Source of the DNA: Fidelibacterota bacterium | GTDB taxonomy: Bacteria; Fidelibacterota; Marinisomatia; Marinisomatales; TCS55 | Assembly: GCA_002712245.1 (NCBI GenBank) | Contig: PASZ01000001.1 | Span: forward strand, 5,948-12,003 | Direction of reading: 5' to 3' | DNA length: 6,056 nt | In this document: in pieces, positions 1 to 5,658 of the stretch | Position numbering within the stretch: the first letter of the stretch is position 1 | Layout: the number at the start of each line of letters is the position of its first letter | Position numbers and translations under genes: made by a program | The notes under the pieces: model-generated | Databases searched by the model: none | Seen by the model: only the letters and a program-made list of their open reading frames with translations | What the model was told of the DNA's origin: nothing

Positions 1-39
1 ATTTTATGGGTTCAAGAGCTCATAAATGAAATTAAATGA
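1..39 (+). CDS. C-terminal end of an unidentified upstream gene (partial)
   Basis: Frame 1 is open from the window edge and reads ILWVQELINEIK before a TGA at 37-39. That stop overlaps the queG ATG (36-38) in an ATGA junction, the same arrangement seen between elbB and the Rieske gene. This makes it likely to be the tail of a real, translationally coupled gene rather than chance. Only 12 residues are visible, so the product cannot be identified. Frame 2 also closes early, with a TAA at 23-25, and is the alternative reading for the end of an upstream gene. The call rests on the overlap and on the absence of a ribosome binding site in front of queG. Confidence 0.5.
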   Translation: MLWVQELINEIK

Positions 40-956
40 ATAAACTTAGCCAAAAAATTAAGATGAAAGCAGACGAGCTTGGTTTTCAAAAAGTCGGGAT
101 TACAAAAGTTGAGTTTTCAAGTGAAAATAAATTGAATCTTGATAAATGGATTTCAAAAGGGTTCCATGCATCTATGCAGTGGATTGAAAATAGAAAAGAA
201 GAGCGTACAAATATTTTCAATTATTTCCCTGATGCCGTTTCATTGATATCAGTTGGGATGAATTATTTTTCTGGCAACACGCAGGATGACTTGAAATCAA
301 AATTCAAATTTAGTAACTATGCATGGGGAGAGGATTATCATAGCCTTATAAAAGATCGGTTACAAATATTATTAAAATGGATAAAAAACACATCCGAAGA
401 AATTGAAGGAGTGGCTTGCGTTGATACTTCTCCTATCATGGAAAAATCGTGGGCACAAAAGGCTGGATTGGGATGGCAGGGTAAGCATACAAACCTTATT
501 TCTCGAGACTATGGAAGTTGGCTTTTCCTTGGAGAGATTATTTTAAATATACCTTTAGATTATGATAAACCATTTATTGAGGATTTATGTGGTTCATGTA
601 CGGCTTGTATTGATGCGTGCCCTACTAATGCAATTACCAGCTATCAGATTGATTCTAATAAATGTATTTCATACCGTACGATTGAGCACAGGGGCGAATT
701 TAATGAAAATGAGAATAATCTTGATGGCTGGATTTATGGTTGTGATATTTGTCAAGAAGTGTGTCCTTGGAATGAAAAATTTAGTAAAATATCATCTGAA
801 AACTCATTTTTCCCTAAGACTGAAATTTTAGATTGGTCTGAAAAAAAATGGATGGATCTAGATGATACCACCTTTAAAAAGCTATTTAAGGGCTCTGCGG
901 TAAAAAGAACAAAATTTTCAGGCCTAAAAAGAAACATAAAACAAAATTCATCTTAA
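36..956 (+). CDS. queG: Epoxyqueuosine reductase QueG
   Basis: QueG carries out the last step of queuosine synthesis, reducing epoxyqueuosine to queuosine at the wobble base of GUN-anticodon tRNAs. The family uses cobalamin and two [4Fe-4S] clusters in the cytoplasm. The ferredoxin-like part is clear: C185-x2-C188-x2-C191-x3-C195-P, then C210, then C236-x2-C239-x3-C243-P. The family hallmark region is also present: VDTSPIMEK with D130 at the usual catalytic aspartate position, followed by AGLGWQGKHTNLI. At 306 residues it is the short form lacking the C-terminal repeat region of the roughly 380-residue E. coli and Bacillus proteins, a length common in Bacteroidota-like lineages. The start has no Shine-Dalgarno and overlaps an upstream stop (ATGA), which suggests translational coupling. 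The elbB ATG follows 13 bases after the stop, so the two are probably co-transcribed. Confidence 0.95.
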   Translation: MNKLSQKIKMKADELGFQKVGITKVEFSSENKLNLDKWISKGFHASMQWIENRKEERTNIFNYFPDAVSLISVGMNYFSGNTQDDLKSKFKFSNYAWGEDYHSLIKDRLQILLKWIKNTSEEIEGVACVDTSPIMEKSWAQKAGLGWQGKHTNLISRDYGSWLFLGEIILNIPLDYDKPFIEDLCGSCTACIDACPTNAITSYQIDSNKCISYRTIEHRGEFNENENNLDGWIYGCDICQEVCPWNEKFSKISSENSFFPKTEILDWSEKKWMDLDDTTFKKLFKGSAVKRTKFSGLKRNIKQNSS

Positions 957-958
957 TT

Positions 959-963
959 AGGAG
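959..963 (+). promoter_or_regulatory. Shine-Dalgarno of elbB
   Basis: AGGAG lies six bases before the elbB ATG, just after the queG stop. It is the only canonical ribosome binding site seen in the plus-strand run 1-1919. It fixes the elbB start and implies that elbB is translated independently, unlike the ATGA-coupled genes around it. Confidence 0.8.
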
Positions 964-969
964 TGTATT

Positions 970-1629
970 ATGAACATTGGAGTTTTGCTATCAGGTAGTG
1001 GAGTAAATGATGGTTCTGAAATTCATGAATCAGTTATTGCTATGTTAGCATTAGATAGGGCTGGAGCAGAGATGCTTCTTATGGCGCCAAATATAGATCA
1101 AATGCATGTTATTAATCATTATACCGGACAAGAAATGGATGAATTTAGGAATGTTCTTGTAGAGTCAGCTAGGATAGCAAGGGGAAATATTAAAGATATG
1201 GCAGAAGTTAGTGGCAGCGATTTAGATGCCTTGATTATCCCTGGTGGATTTGGTGTTGCAAAAAATTTATCTGATTATGCTATGTCAGGAGCAGAATGCT
1301 CAATCAACCCAGATGTTTATAGACTAATATCTGAAATGATATTATTAAAAAAACCTATTGGCGCAATATGTATAACCCCTGCAATGATGGCGAAAATTTT
1401 AGCTGAACAGAATCAGTCAGCTACAATGACAATCGGTAAAGATGAGACCACCGCTAAGGATATTGAAGCTATGGGAAGCACGCATAAAGAATGTCCTGTT
1501 GAAGAAATAGTTATTGATGAGGAAAATAACATTGTTACTACACCAGCATATATGGATGCAAAAAATATTTCTGAAGCTGCGGATGGAATTGAAAAATTAG
1601 TTAAGCAGATTATTTTAATGGTTAAATGA
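970..1629 (+). CDS. elbB: ElbB-type DJ-1/PfpI family glyoxalase
   Basis: The protein has the flavodoxin-like fold signature of the DJ-1/PfpI superfamily and closely fits the ElbB branch. It opens with GVLLSGSGVNDGSEIHESV, continues with HVINHYTGQEM and NVLVESARIARGNI, then has the loop IIPGGFG (residues 89-95). The nucleophile elbow GAICITPAMM places the expected catalytic cysteine at C134. Its 219 residues match the usual length of about 217-220. E. coli ElbB (GlxIII-like, also called an enhancing lycopene biosynthesis protein) has weak glyoxalase activity on small dialdehydes, but its physiological role is poorly defined, so the function here is by family only. It has a good AGGAG site six bases before the ATG. 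Its stop overlaps the start of the Rieske gene (ATGA at 1626-1629), so the two are probably translated in step. Confidence 0.92.
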   Translation: MNIGVLLSGSGVNDGSEIHESVIAMLALDRAGAEMLLMAPNIDQMHVINHYTGQEMDEFRNVLVESARIARGNIKDMAEVSGSDLDALIIPGGFGVAKNLSDYAMSGAECSINPDVYRLISEMILLKKPIGAICITPAMMAKILAEQNQSATMTIGKDETTAKDIEAMGSTHKECPVEEIVIDEENNIVTTPAYMDAKNISEAADGIEKLVKQIILMVK

Positions 1630-1919
1630 AAAAACTAGCCAATATAAATGACATTCCCAACGAAGGCAGTAAATTAGTTTTTTTAGATGAAACTCCAATT
1701 GCGCTCTTTAAGATTAATGGCAAGATCCATGCTTGGGATAATAGATGCCCTCATAGAGGCGCATCTTTATCAGATGGCTATATATCTGACACAACTATCC
1801 AATGCAAATATCATTTATGGGAGTTTGATATTAAAAAGAAATGCGCATTAGAAAATACTAAAATCAAGATAAATACTTTTCGTATTAAAATAATAAACGA
1901 AGATATTTATTTAATTTGA
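1626..1919 (+). CDS. Small Rieske [2Fe-2S] ferredoxin-like protein
   Basis: This 97-residue protein is essentially one Rieske domain. Its cluster ligands are plain: C41-P-H43 and C60-K-Y-H63, with 16 residues between H43 and C60, followed by the aromatic WEFD typical of ring-hydroxylase-type Rieske ferredoxins (compare the HGWRFD pattern). The disulfide cysteines of cytochrome bc1-type Rieske proteins are missing, there is no membrane segment or signal peptide, and the acidic N-terminal half resembles soluble electron carriers or the nitrite reductase small subunit NirD. It probably transfers electrons in the cytoplasm, but its partner cannot be read from the sequence because no oxygenase or reductase gene is visible nearby. 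It begins inside the end of elbB with no clear ribosome binding site, so it is probably translated by coupling. It is the last gene of the plus-strand run. Confidence 0.88.
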   Translation: MKKLANINDIPNEGSKLVFLDETPIALFKINGKIHAWDNRCPHRGASLSDGYISDTTIQCKYHLWEFDIKKKCALENTKIKINTFRIKIINEDIYLI

Positions 1920-1998
1920 ACAAAAAAAATTAAATAATAATCGGTTTTAACTTTTATTGATGGGATTGGCAATTTCATTTTTGCTGCTACTATGCTAA

Positions 1999-2934
1999 TT
2001 ATAATTTTGTTTCAAGAACTGTTTTTTTAACTGCTTCAAGTGTGTTATCAAGTGATGATTTTTCATCATCGCGCAGTTCAAACTCTAGAATTTTTTCGAC
2101 ACCATTTTTTCCTATCATAGATGGGACGCCTATAAAATAACCATTAATTCCAAACTCACCTTCACAAAGTGAAGCGCAAGGGATAATTCTTTTTTTATCT
2201 CTAAGATATGATTCTGCCATTTCAATTGCAGATTGCGCAGGGGCATAGAATGCAGAACCATTTCCAAATAGCTTAACTATTTCTCCACCTGCAAACCTTG
2301 TACGGTTAACAATTTCTTCTAATCTATCTGGCTCAATTAATGATTCTATTGGAACTCCACCCACTGTTCCAACTCTGGTAATCGGAACCATTGTATCGCC
2401 ATGGCCGCCAAGCACCATACACGTAACATCTTGAACTGAACACCCAACTTCCATTGCAATAAATGCTCTAAACCTTGCACTATCTAAAGCCCCAGCCATT
2501 CCAACAACCATATTCTTTTTAAGTTGAGAAACTTTATAAAAAGCATATACCATAGCATCTAGAGGATTAGAAACTACAATTACAAATGCGTTGGGTGAGT
2601 ATTTCTTGATATTTTTAGCAACATCTGTAATTATTCCTAGATTAATTTCAAGTAAATCTTCCCGGTCCATTCCAGGTTTTCGGGGTAAACCAGCTGTAAT
2701 AATAAACACATCTGAATCTGTAAGATCTTTCCAATCTGAAGTACCAGAGATATTTGCATCATATCCATCATGAGGCTTAAGCTGCATTAAATCAAGAGCC
2801 TTGCCCTTTACCATACCTTCAGCTTTTGGAATATCAAATATAACGATATCACCTAGTTCTTTTTGAGCAGCTAACAAGGCCAAATTGCCCCCAATTTGAC
2901 CACCGCCAATTAATGAGATTTTTGCACGTGCCAT
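1999..2934 (-). CDS. mdh: NAD-dependent malate dehydrogenase, LDH-like type
   Basis: This enzyme interconverts malate and oxaloacetate in the TCA cycle. The N-terminal Rossmann motif reads ISLIGGGQIGGNLA, and D34 at the end of the second strand indicates NAD rather than NADP. Substrate specificity is readable: RKPGMDREDLL supplies R85 and R91 as in malate dehydrogenases, where lactate dehydrogenases carry glutamine at the discriminating position. Further active-site residues are N123 (SNPLD), D151 and R154 (LDSARFR) and the catalytic H178 in GGHGDTMVP. The length, 311 residues, is standard for the homotetrameric LDH-like MDH family. The ATG is preceded by AAGGA six bases upstream. It lies downstream of the rpmA terminator on the same strand, so it must have its own promoter in the AT-rich 2941-2997 stretch, where I see no convincing -35/-10 pair. 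The gene converges with the Rieske gene. Confidence 0.96.
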   Translation of the reverse strand: MARAKISLIGGGQIGGNLALLAAQKELGDIVIFDIPKAEGMVKGKALDLMQLKPHDGYDANISGTSDWKDLTDSDVFIITAGLPRKPGMDREDLLEINLGIITDVAKNIKKYSPNAFVIVVSNPLDAMVYAFYKVSQLKKNMVVGMAGALDSARFRAFIAMEVGCSVQDVTCMVLGGHGDTMVPITRVGTVGGVPIESLIEPDRLEEIVNRTRFAGGEIVKLFGNGSAFYAPAQSAIEMAESYLRDKKRIIPCASLCEGEFGINGYFIGVPSMIGKNGVEKILEFELRDDEKSSLDNTLEAVKKTVLETKL

Positions 2935-2990
2935 TAATTATCCTTATGATTTCATTTAATTAAATTAAGATATATACTCTAATCATGTAT

Positions 2991-3029
2991 AAAAAAAAAC
3001 CTCAATTCAATAAAACTGAAATTGAGGTT
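2991..3029 (-). terminator. Rho-independent terminator of the rng-rplU-rpmA operon
   Basis: A perfect 10-bp stem, AACCTCAATT with AATTGAGGTT (2998-3007 and 3020-3029), is followed on the minus strand by nine T residues (the A run at 2991-2999). Reading in the minus direction it sits 26 bases past the rpmA stop. The T run lies on only one side, so it terminates the ribosomal-protein operon and does not serve plus-strand transcription. It separates rpmA from mdh. Confidence 0.9.
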
Positions 3030-3055
3030 AAAAATAACAAATTATTTTTTAATAA

Positions 3056-3310
3056 TTAATTTTTTAGCACACTTACCATCTTTCTATCTCTTCCTTTGCG
3101 CCCAAATTTTACTATTCCATCACTTGTAGCAAAAAGAGTATCATCTCCACCTTTTTTTACATTAACCCCAGGATGTATTTTTGTACCTCTTTGCTTAAGA
3201 ATTATGCCTCCAGCTAAAATATTTTGCCCATCAGAAACCTTAACCCCAAGACGTTTAGCATTGGAGTCTCTTCCATTTTTTGAACTTCCCATTCCTTTTT
3301 TATGAGCCAT
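3056..3310 (-). CDS. rpmA: 50S ribosomal protein L27
   Basis: The protein begins [17 protein letters not shown] and continues with the L27 core [27 protein letters not shown] and a basic C-terminus. These motifs are diagnostic, and 84 residues is the normal length. The N-terminal tail of L27 reaches toward the peptidyl-transferase centre of the large subunit. This protein starts directly at MAHKKG, without the cleavable extension that Firmicutes and Fusobacteria carry, so no Prp-type processing is expected; accordingly no prp gene lies between rplU and rpmA. It starts four bases after the rplU stop and is the last gene of the rng-rplU-rpmA operon, ended by the hairpin at 2991-3029. No obg gene follows, unlike in many bacteria. 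Confidence 0.98.
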   Translation of the reverse strand: MAHKKGMGSSKNGRDSNAKRLGVKVSDGQNILAGGIILKQRGTKIHPGVNVKKGGDDTLFATSDGIVKFGRKGRDRKMVSVLKN

Positions 3311-3314
3311 AAGA

Positions 3315-3683
3315 TTAGTCCTCCTTCTTGCTTGTTTTTTCTTTTGTTTTCTTGGTTGATTTCTTTTTACTGGTAGTTGAGATCGAATCTATTTTTATTA
3401 GTGAATAATTTTGACGATGCCCATTATTTCTTCGATACCCTTTGCGTCGTTTTTTCTTAAAAATTCTTATTTTTTTACCACGACCATGCTCTACAACTGT
3501 TGCAGATATTGACGCATTGCTAAGCAATGGTGAACCCAGCTGCACTTTTTTACCATCGTTTATGAGCAAGACCTTGTCAAAAGCCAATGACTTTCCTACA
3601 TCTGTTGAAAGATGAGGGACTTTAATTTGATCGCCCTCTTCAACTCTAAATTGTTTTCCTGCTATATTAATTATTGCAAACAT
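3315..3683 (-). CDS. rplU: 50S ribosomal protein L21
   Basis: The sequence from [18 protein letters not shown] is classic L21, followed by the RNA-binding basic stretch [15 protein letters not shown] in the C-terminal half and a lysine-rich tail ending SKKED. L21 binds 23S rRNA in the large subunit. I place the start at 3683, giving 122 residues. That ATG has GGAG five bases upstream, and the protein then begins where L21 homologues begin. An in-frame ATG at 3716 would add eleven residues (MLRFLGFFGEN), but it has no ribosome binding site and the addition does not resemble L21. The gene follows rng by 37 bases and precedes rpmA by four. The lysine/serine/threonine tail, about 25 residues beyond the conserved core, is low-complexity, as is common in L21 proteins. 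Confidence 0.96.
   Translation of the reverse strand: MFAIINIAGKQFRVEEGDQIKVPHLSTDVGKSLAFDKVLLINDGKKVQLGSPLLSNASISATVVEHGRGKKIRIFKKKRRKGYRRNNGHRQNYSLIKIDSISTTSKKKSTKKTKEKTSKKED
3320..3326 (-). promoter_or_regulatory. Full-consensus Shine-Dalgarno of rpmA inside the end of rplU
   Basis: On the minus strand AAGGAGG lies nine bases before the rpmA ATG. It is formed by the last sense codons of L21 (AAG GAG GAC, Lys-Glu-Asp) just before the TAA. The site is a perfect anti-16S match, so L27 should be translated strongly and in close link with L21. Confidence 0.85.
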
Positions 3684-3688
3684 ATTTT

Positions 3689-3692
3689 CTCC
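3689..3692 (-). promoter_or_regulatory. Shine-Dalgarno that decides the rplU start
   Basis: GGAG on the minus strand is five bases from the ATG at 3683. The upstream in-frame ATG at 3716 is preceded only by the A-rich end of rng, without any purine motif of this kind. This supports the 122-residue form of L21. Confidence 0.75.
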
Positions 3693-3720
3693 GAAAAAGC
3701 CGAGGAATCTAAGCATTTAT

Positions 3721-5271
3721 TCATTTTTGTTCAATACCTACGTGTTCGATTACTTTTCCATCATTCTTTACATCTAAAAATTTAAATTCATCACGCTGAA
3801 TTTTTGGATTTCCTTCAAGGGTGATATAAGTGAAATTGTGCCACATTAGCCCTCTTAGAGTTTTCTTGTTTTTATTCATGAAATCTGCATTTTCTGGATG
3901 GAGTTCTAATTTTAACCTGATCTTTCTATTTTTAGATTTATACCTTCTTAGCCAGTGATCTATTCTTGTAATAAGTGTTTCTTTCGACATTATTCGTCCA
4001 GCTCCACGACAGGTAGGGCACTCATCGCTCATTGAATCTATTAAACTTAATCGAATCCTTTGCCGAGTCATTTCTAATAATCCAAAATCTGAAATTGGCG
4101 AAACAGCAACCTTAGCTCGGTCTTTTTTTAGTTCCTTTCGAAGTTCATAATAAATCTTTTTTCTATTTGACTCATTTTTCATATCAATAAAATCAATCAC
4201 CACTAGACCTGACAAATCTCTAAGTCTTAATTGCCTTGCCACCTCTTTACATGCTTCAAGATTAATTTTTAAAGAATTTTCCTCATGATTCTTTTTTCCT
4301 ACAAAGCGACCGCTATTAACATCAACAACAACCATTGCTTCCGTTTTTTCGATGATTAAATAGGCCCCACTTTTTAACCACACTTTAGGCCTTAGAAGCT
4401 TATCTATTTCATTTTCTATTCCCATTTTTTCGAATAGAGGTTCTTTTAGCTTATAGTGCTCCAATCTATTTGCCATATTTGGAGATACATCTTCTAGGTA
4501 GCTAGATATTTTTTTAAATAATTTTTTTGAATCAATTACTATTTTATTTATGTCTGGAGTGAAAAGATCTCTGACTACACTCGAAGCAGTTTCAAGGTCT
4601 TTATAAACAATTGAAACATCTTTTTTCTGGTCGCCCTTTTTCAGAAGAGTCTGCCAGATATTTTCTAAATTAGCTAAATCATTTTTTATTAGATCTTCAT
4701 CTTTTCCTTCAGCTACAGTTCGTACAATAATTCCAGCTTCTTTATCTTTCAGCGAGGAAACGATTTTTTTTAAGCGCCTTCTTTCGTATTTATCCCATAT
4801 TTTTTTAGATATTCCAACATACTTTGCATTTGGCACCAATACTAAAAGCCTACCTGGGATAGCCACCTCAGTTGTAACACGAGGCCCCTTCCCAGCAAAT
4901 GCTTCCTTAATCACTTGGACAAAAATATTTTGTCCAGTTTTAAGATCAACATTGACATTGTCATTTGGTTTTCGACTAGATCTGCGTTTTGAATTACCCT
5001 TTTCGTTAGTGTCATCTGAATCATCAATATCTTGAAGGTAAGCAGGGTTTTCAATTTCAGAAAATGGCAGAAAAGCATTAATATCATATCCAATATCAAC
5101 AAAGGCTGCTTGCATTCCAGGCAAGACATTCTCAACCTTTCCTTTGTATATATTTCCAACCATTCGTTGCTGGTCTTGTTTTTCAACATAAACCTCAACT
5201 AGGGTATCATCTTCAATGATAGCAATTCGGGATTCTCCCATGCTTTCACTGATATAAATCTCTTTTTCCAT
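3721..5271 (-). CDS. rng: Ribonuclease G (RNase E/G family endoribonuclease)
   Basis: RNase E/G enzymes cut single-stranded AU-rich RNA, mature the 5' end of 16S rRNA and turn over mRNA. The N-terminus is followed by an S1 domain (about residues 38-130, with YKGKVENVLPGMQAAFVDIG). The DNase-I-like catalytic part holds VVVDVNSGRFVG with D317 and SGLVVIDFIDM with D360, which match the two Mg-binding aspartates D303 and D346 of E. coli RNase E. The Zn-link motif is C418-P-T-C421. Its 516 residues cover the catalytic half only; the long disordered scaffold of RNase E is missing, so rng fits better than rne. Residues 82-108 are a low-complexity charged insert in the S1 region. The ATG has GGAG five bases upstream. 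It leads the rng-rplU-rpmA operon and has a structured 5' leader. Confidence 0.95.
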   Translation of the reverse strand: MEKEIYISESMGESRIAIIEDDTLVEVYVEKQDQQRMVGNIYKGKVENVLPGMQAAFVDIGYDINAFLPFSEIENPAYLQDIDDSDDTNEKGNSKRRSSRKPNDNVNVDLKTGQNIFVQVIKEAFAGKGPRVTTEVAIPGRLLVLVPNAKYVGISKKIWDKYERRRLKKIVSSLKDKEAGIIVRTVAEGKDEDLIKNDLANLENIWQTLLKKGDQKKDVSIVYKDLETASSVVRDLFTPDINKIVIDSKKLFKKISSYLEDVSPNMANRLEHYKLKEPLFEKMGIENEIDKLLRPKVWLKSGAYLIIEKTEAMVVVDVNSGRFVGKKNHEENSLKINLEACKEVARQLRLRDLSGLVVIDFIDMKNESNRKKIYYELRKELKKDRAKVAVSPISDFGLLEMTRQRIRLSLIDSMSDECPTCRGAGRIMSKETLITRIDHWLRRYKSKNRKIRLKLELHPENADFMNKNKKTLRGLMWHNFTYITLEGNPKIQRDEFKFLDVKNDGKVIEHVGIEQK

Positions 5272-5342
5272 ATTGACTCCTATATTAATAGATCAATAAT
5301 GAGTTATAGTTAGCATGGATTATTAGATGATTGGTGGGTGAT

Positions 5343-5398
5343 TTGGCCTTTCAGCCAAGGTAAAACTCCAAAGCCTATTTCATTTCAAGGCTTCAGAG
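5343..5398 (-). promoter_or_regulatory. Two-hairpin structured 5' leader of rng
   Basis: Read on the minus strand, 5398-5388 (CTCTGAAGCCT) pairs with 5376-5366 (AGGCTTTGGAG) over 11 bp, including one U-G and one G-U pair, around an 11-base loop. Eight bases after the lower arm, TTGGCT-GAAA-GGCCAA (5358-5343) forms a 6-bp stem closed by a U-G pair on a GAAA (GNRA) tetraloop. The wobble pairs would become A-C mismatches if the plus strand were transcribed, so the structure belongs to the minus-strand transcript. It begins where the predicted rng promoter would start RNA and lies about 70 bases before the rng ribosome binding site. It may be an autoregulatory or protein-binding leader (inference); I do not recognise it as a known family. 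Confidence 0.6.
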
Positions 5399-5404
5399 GA
5401 TAAA

Positions 5405-5433
5405 ATTTTAATACTTTTTATTAATTATGTCTA
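5405..5433 (-). promoter_or_regulatory. Predicted sigma70-type promoter of rng-rplU-rpmA
   Basis: On the minus strand TAGACA (5433-5428, five of six matches to TTGACA) is followed by a 17-base spacer and TAAAAT (5410-5405, five of six matches to TATAAT). Transcription would begin near 5398, giving a leader of about 127 bases that opens with the first hairpin. The spacing and the agreement with the hairpin position support it. AT-rich DNA gives chance matches, so this is a prediction. Confidence 0.55.
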
Positions 5434-5442
5434 AAATTAGAC
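5429..5442. repeat. 14-bp dyad GTCTAAAATTAGAC over the rng -35 element
   Basis: A perfect inverted repeat of GTCTAA and TTAGAC separated by AA. Its left half lies within the predicted -35 box of the rng promoter (5428-5433), a position where a bound dimeric regulator would block RNA polymerase. No T run follows it, so it is not a terminator. It could be an operator, or chance in AT-rich DNA; no regulator gene is visible in the window. Confidence 0.35.
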
Positions 5443-5573
5443 GAAAAAACTTTTTGATTCACCTTTTTATTCATCTTAATCCATCTGAAATATATGAATT
5501 TTAGCGCCTCGTACCAATAAGAAATAACTTACACTATATCGTTGGACAATAAATCAATTAATATTAATTTTTA
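5443..5573. other. Non-coding stretch between the rng promoter and the metH riboswitch
   Basis: I see no coding sequence here. The metH promoter must lie in this stretch, because the riboswitch begins at about 5574. The best guess is TGGACA at 5543-5548 as a -35 element, but the bases 16-18 downstream give only poor -10 matches (TAATTT), so I do not annotate it. The region also holds an AT-only palindrome at 5556-5569. Together with the leader elements, this explains the 387-base gap between rng and metH. Confidence 0.5.
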
Positions 5574-5624
5574 GTGTCGAGATTTGAACCATATTGCTTC
5601 GACTATAAATAAGCGCTAAAAAGG
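5574..5624 (+). promoter_or_regulatory. SAM-II riboswitch aptamer upstream of metH
   Basis: The segment fits the SAM-II consensus in order. Stem P1 is GTCGAG (5576-5581) with TTCGAC (5598-5603), six pairs with the last a G-U. Its loop holds ATTTGAACC then ATATTGC, as in known SAM-II RNAs (GATTT-x-ACC...TTGC). Next come the TATAAATAA linker and the hallmark GCTAAAAAGG at 5615-5624. The H-type pseudoknot is expected to form between loop bases 5589-5597 (CC...GC) and 5615-5624 (GC...GG). SAM-II RNAs bind S-adenosylmethionine and repress methionine and SAM synthesis genes. The location 35 bases before metH, whose product feeds SAM synthesis, fits exactly. Confidence 0.92.
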
Positions 5625-5644
5625 AAATAATAGCCCTTTTTAGC
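5615..5644 (+). promoter_or_regulatory. Antiterminator hairpin of the metH switch
   Basis: GCTAAAAAGG (5615-5624) is the exact reverse complement of CCTTTTTAGC (5635-5644), giving a 10-bp stem with a 10-base loop. The left arm is the 3' strand of the SAM-II pseudoknot and the right arm contains four bases of the 5' arm of the terminator (5635-5638). It therefore cannot coexist with the SAM-bound aptamer or with the terminator. This is the low-SAM, metH-on conformation. Confidence 0.8.
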
Positions 5645-5658
5645 CTAAGGGCTTTTTT
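5632..5658 (+). terminator. SAM-controlled intrinsic terminator before metH
   Basis: AGCCCTT (5632-5638) pairs with AAGGGCT (5647-5653) in a 7-bp stem around an 8-base loop, followed by a run of T to 5658. The ATG of metH starts at the next base. With the pseudoknot formed, 5635-5638 are free and this hairpin stops transcription. The right arm also holds AAGGG, the only Shine-Dalgarno-like sequence at normal distance from the ATG, so the hairpin would hide that site in any read-through RNA. Confidence 0.85.

Noticed and set aside
562..937. Open frames on both strands within queG
   Set aside because: They overlap the cluster-binding cysteine region and the C-terminus of QueG. Neither reads as a plausible protein.
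1909..1935. ATTTAATTT / AAATTAAAT inverted repeat after the Rieske gene, considered as a terminator
   Set aside because: It is made of A and T only, has no GC core and no T run after it on the plus strand. I see no clear terminator in the convergent gap 1920-1998.
2941..2997. Possible mdh promoter in the gap after the rpmA terminator
   Set aside because: Several TATA-like hexamers exist, but none pairs with a -35 element at 16-18 bases. A promoter is required here logically, yet I cannot place it.
3096..3305. Open frame of 69 codons on the plus strand
   Set aside because: It is antisense to rpmA, whose protein is unmistakably L27. The plus-strand translation resembles no protein and has no ribosome binding site.
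3802..5026. Charged low-complexity insert in the RNase G S1 region (residues 82-108), considered as a novel domain
   Set aside because: Members of the RNase E/G family commonly carry a variable linker at this point of the S1 domain, so this is ordinary variation.
4911..5198. 95-codon minus-strand open frame inside rng
   Set aside because: It lies in another frame of the S1-domain part of RNase G, is rich in leucine, lysine and methionine from shifted AT-rich codons, and shows no motif.
5293..5316. Seven-codon upstream ORF (MLTITHY) in the rng leader
   Set aside because: There is no ribosome binding site before it and its composition shows no regulatory pattern such as a run of one amino acid. 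ATG codons are frequent by chance in such sequence.
5556..5569. Perfect AT-only palindrome AATTAATATTAATT before the riboswitch
   Set aside because: Low-complexity AT palindromes are expected by chance here. It may overlap the metH promoter, but nothing independent supports an operator.
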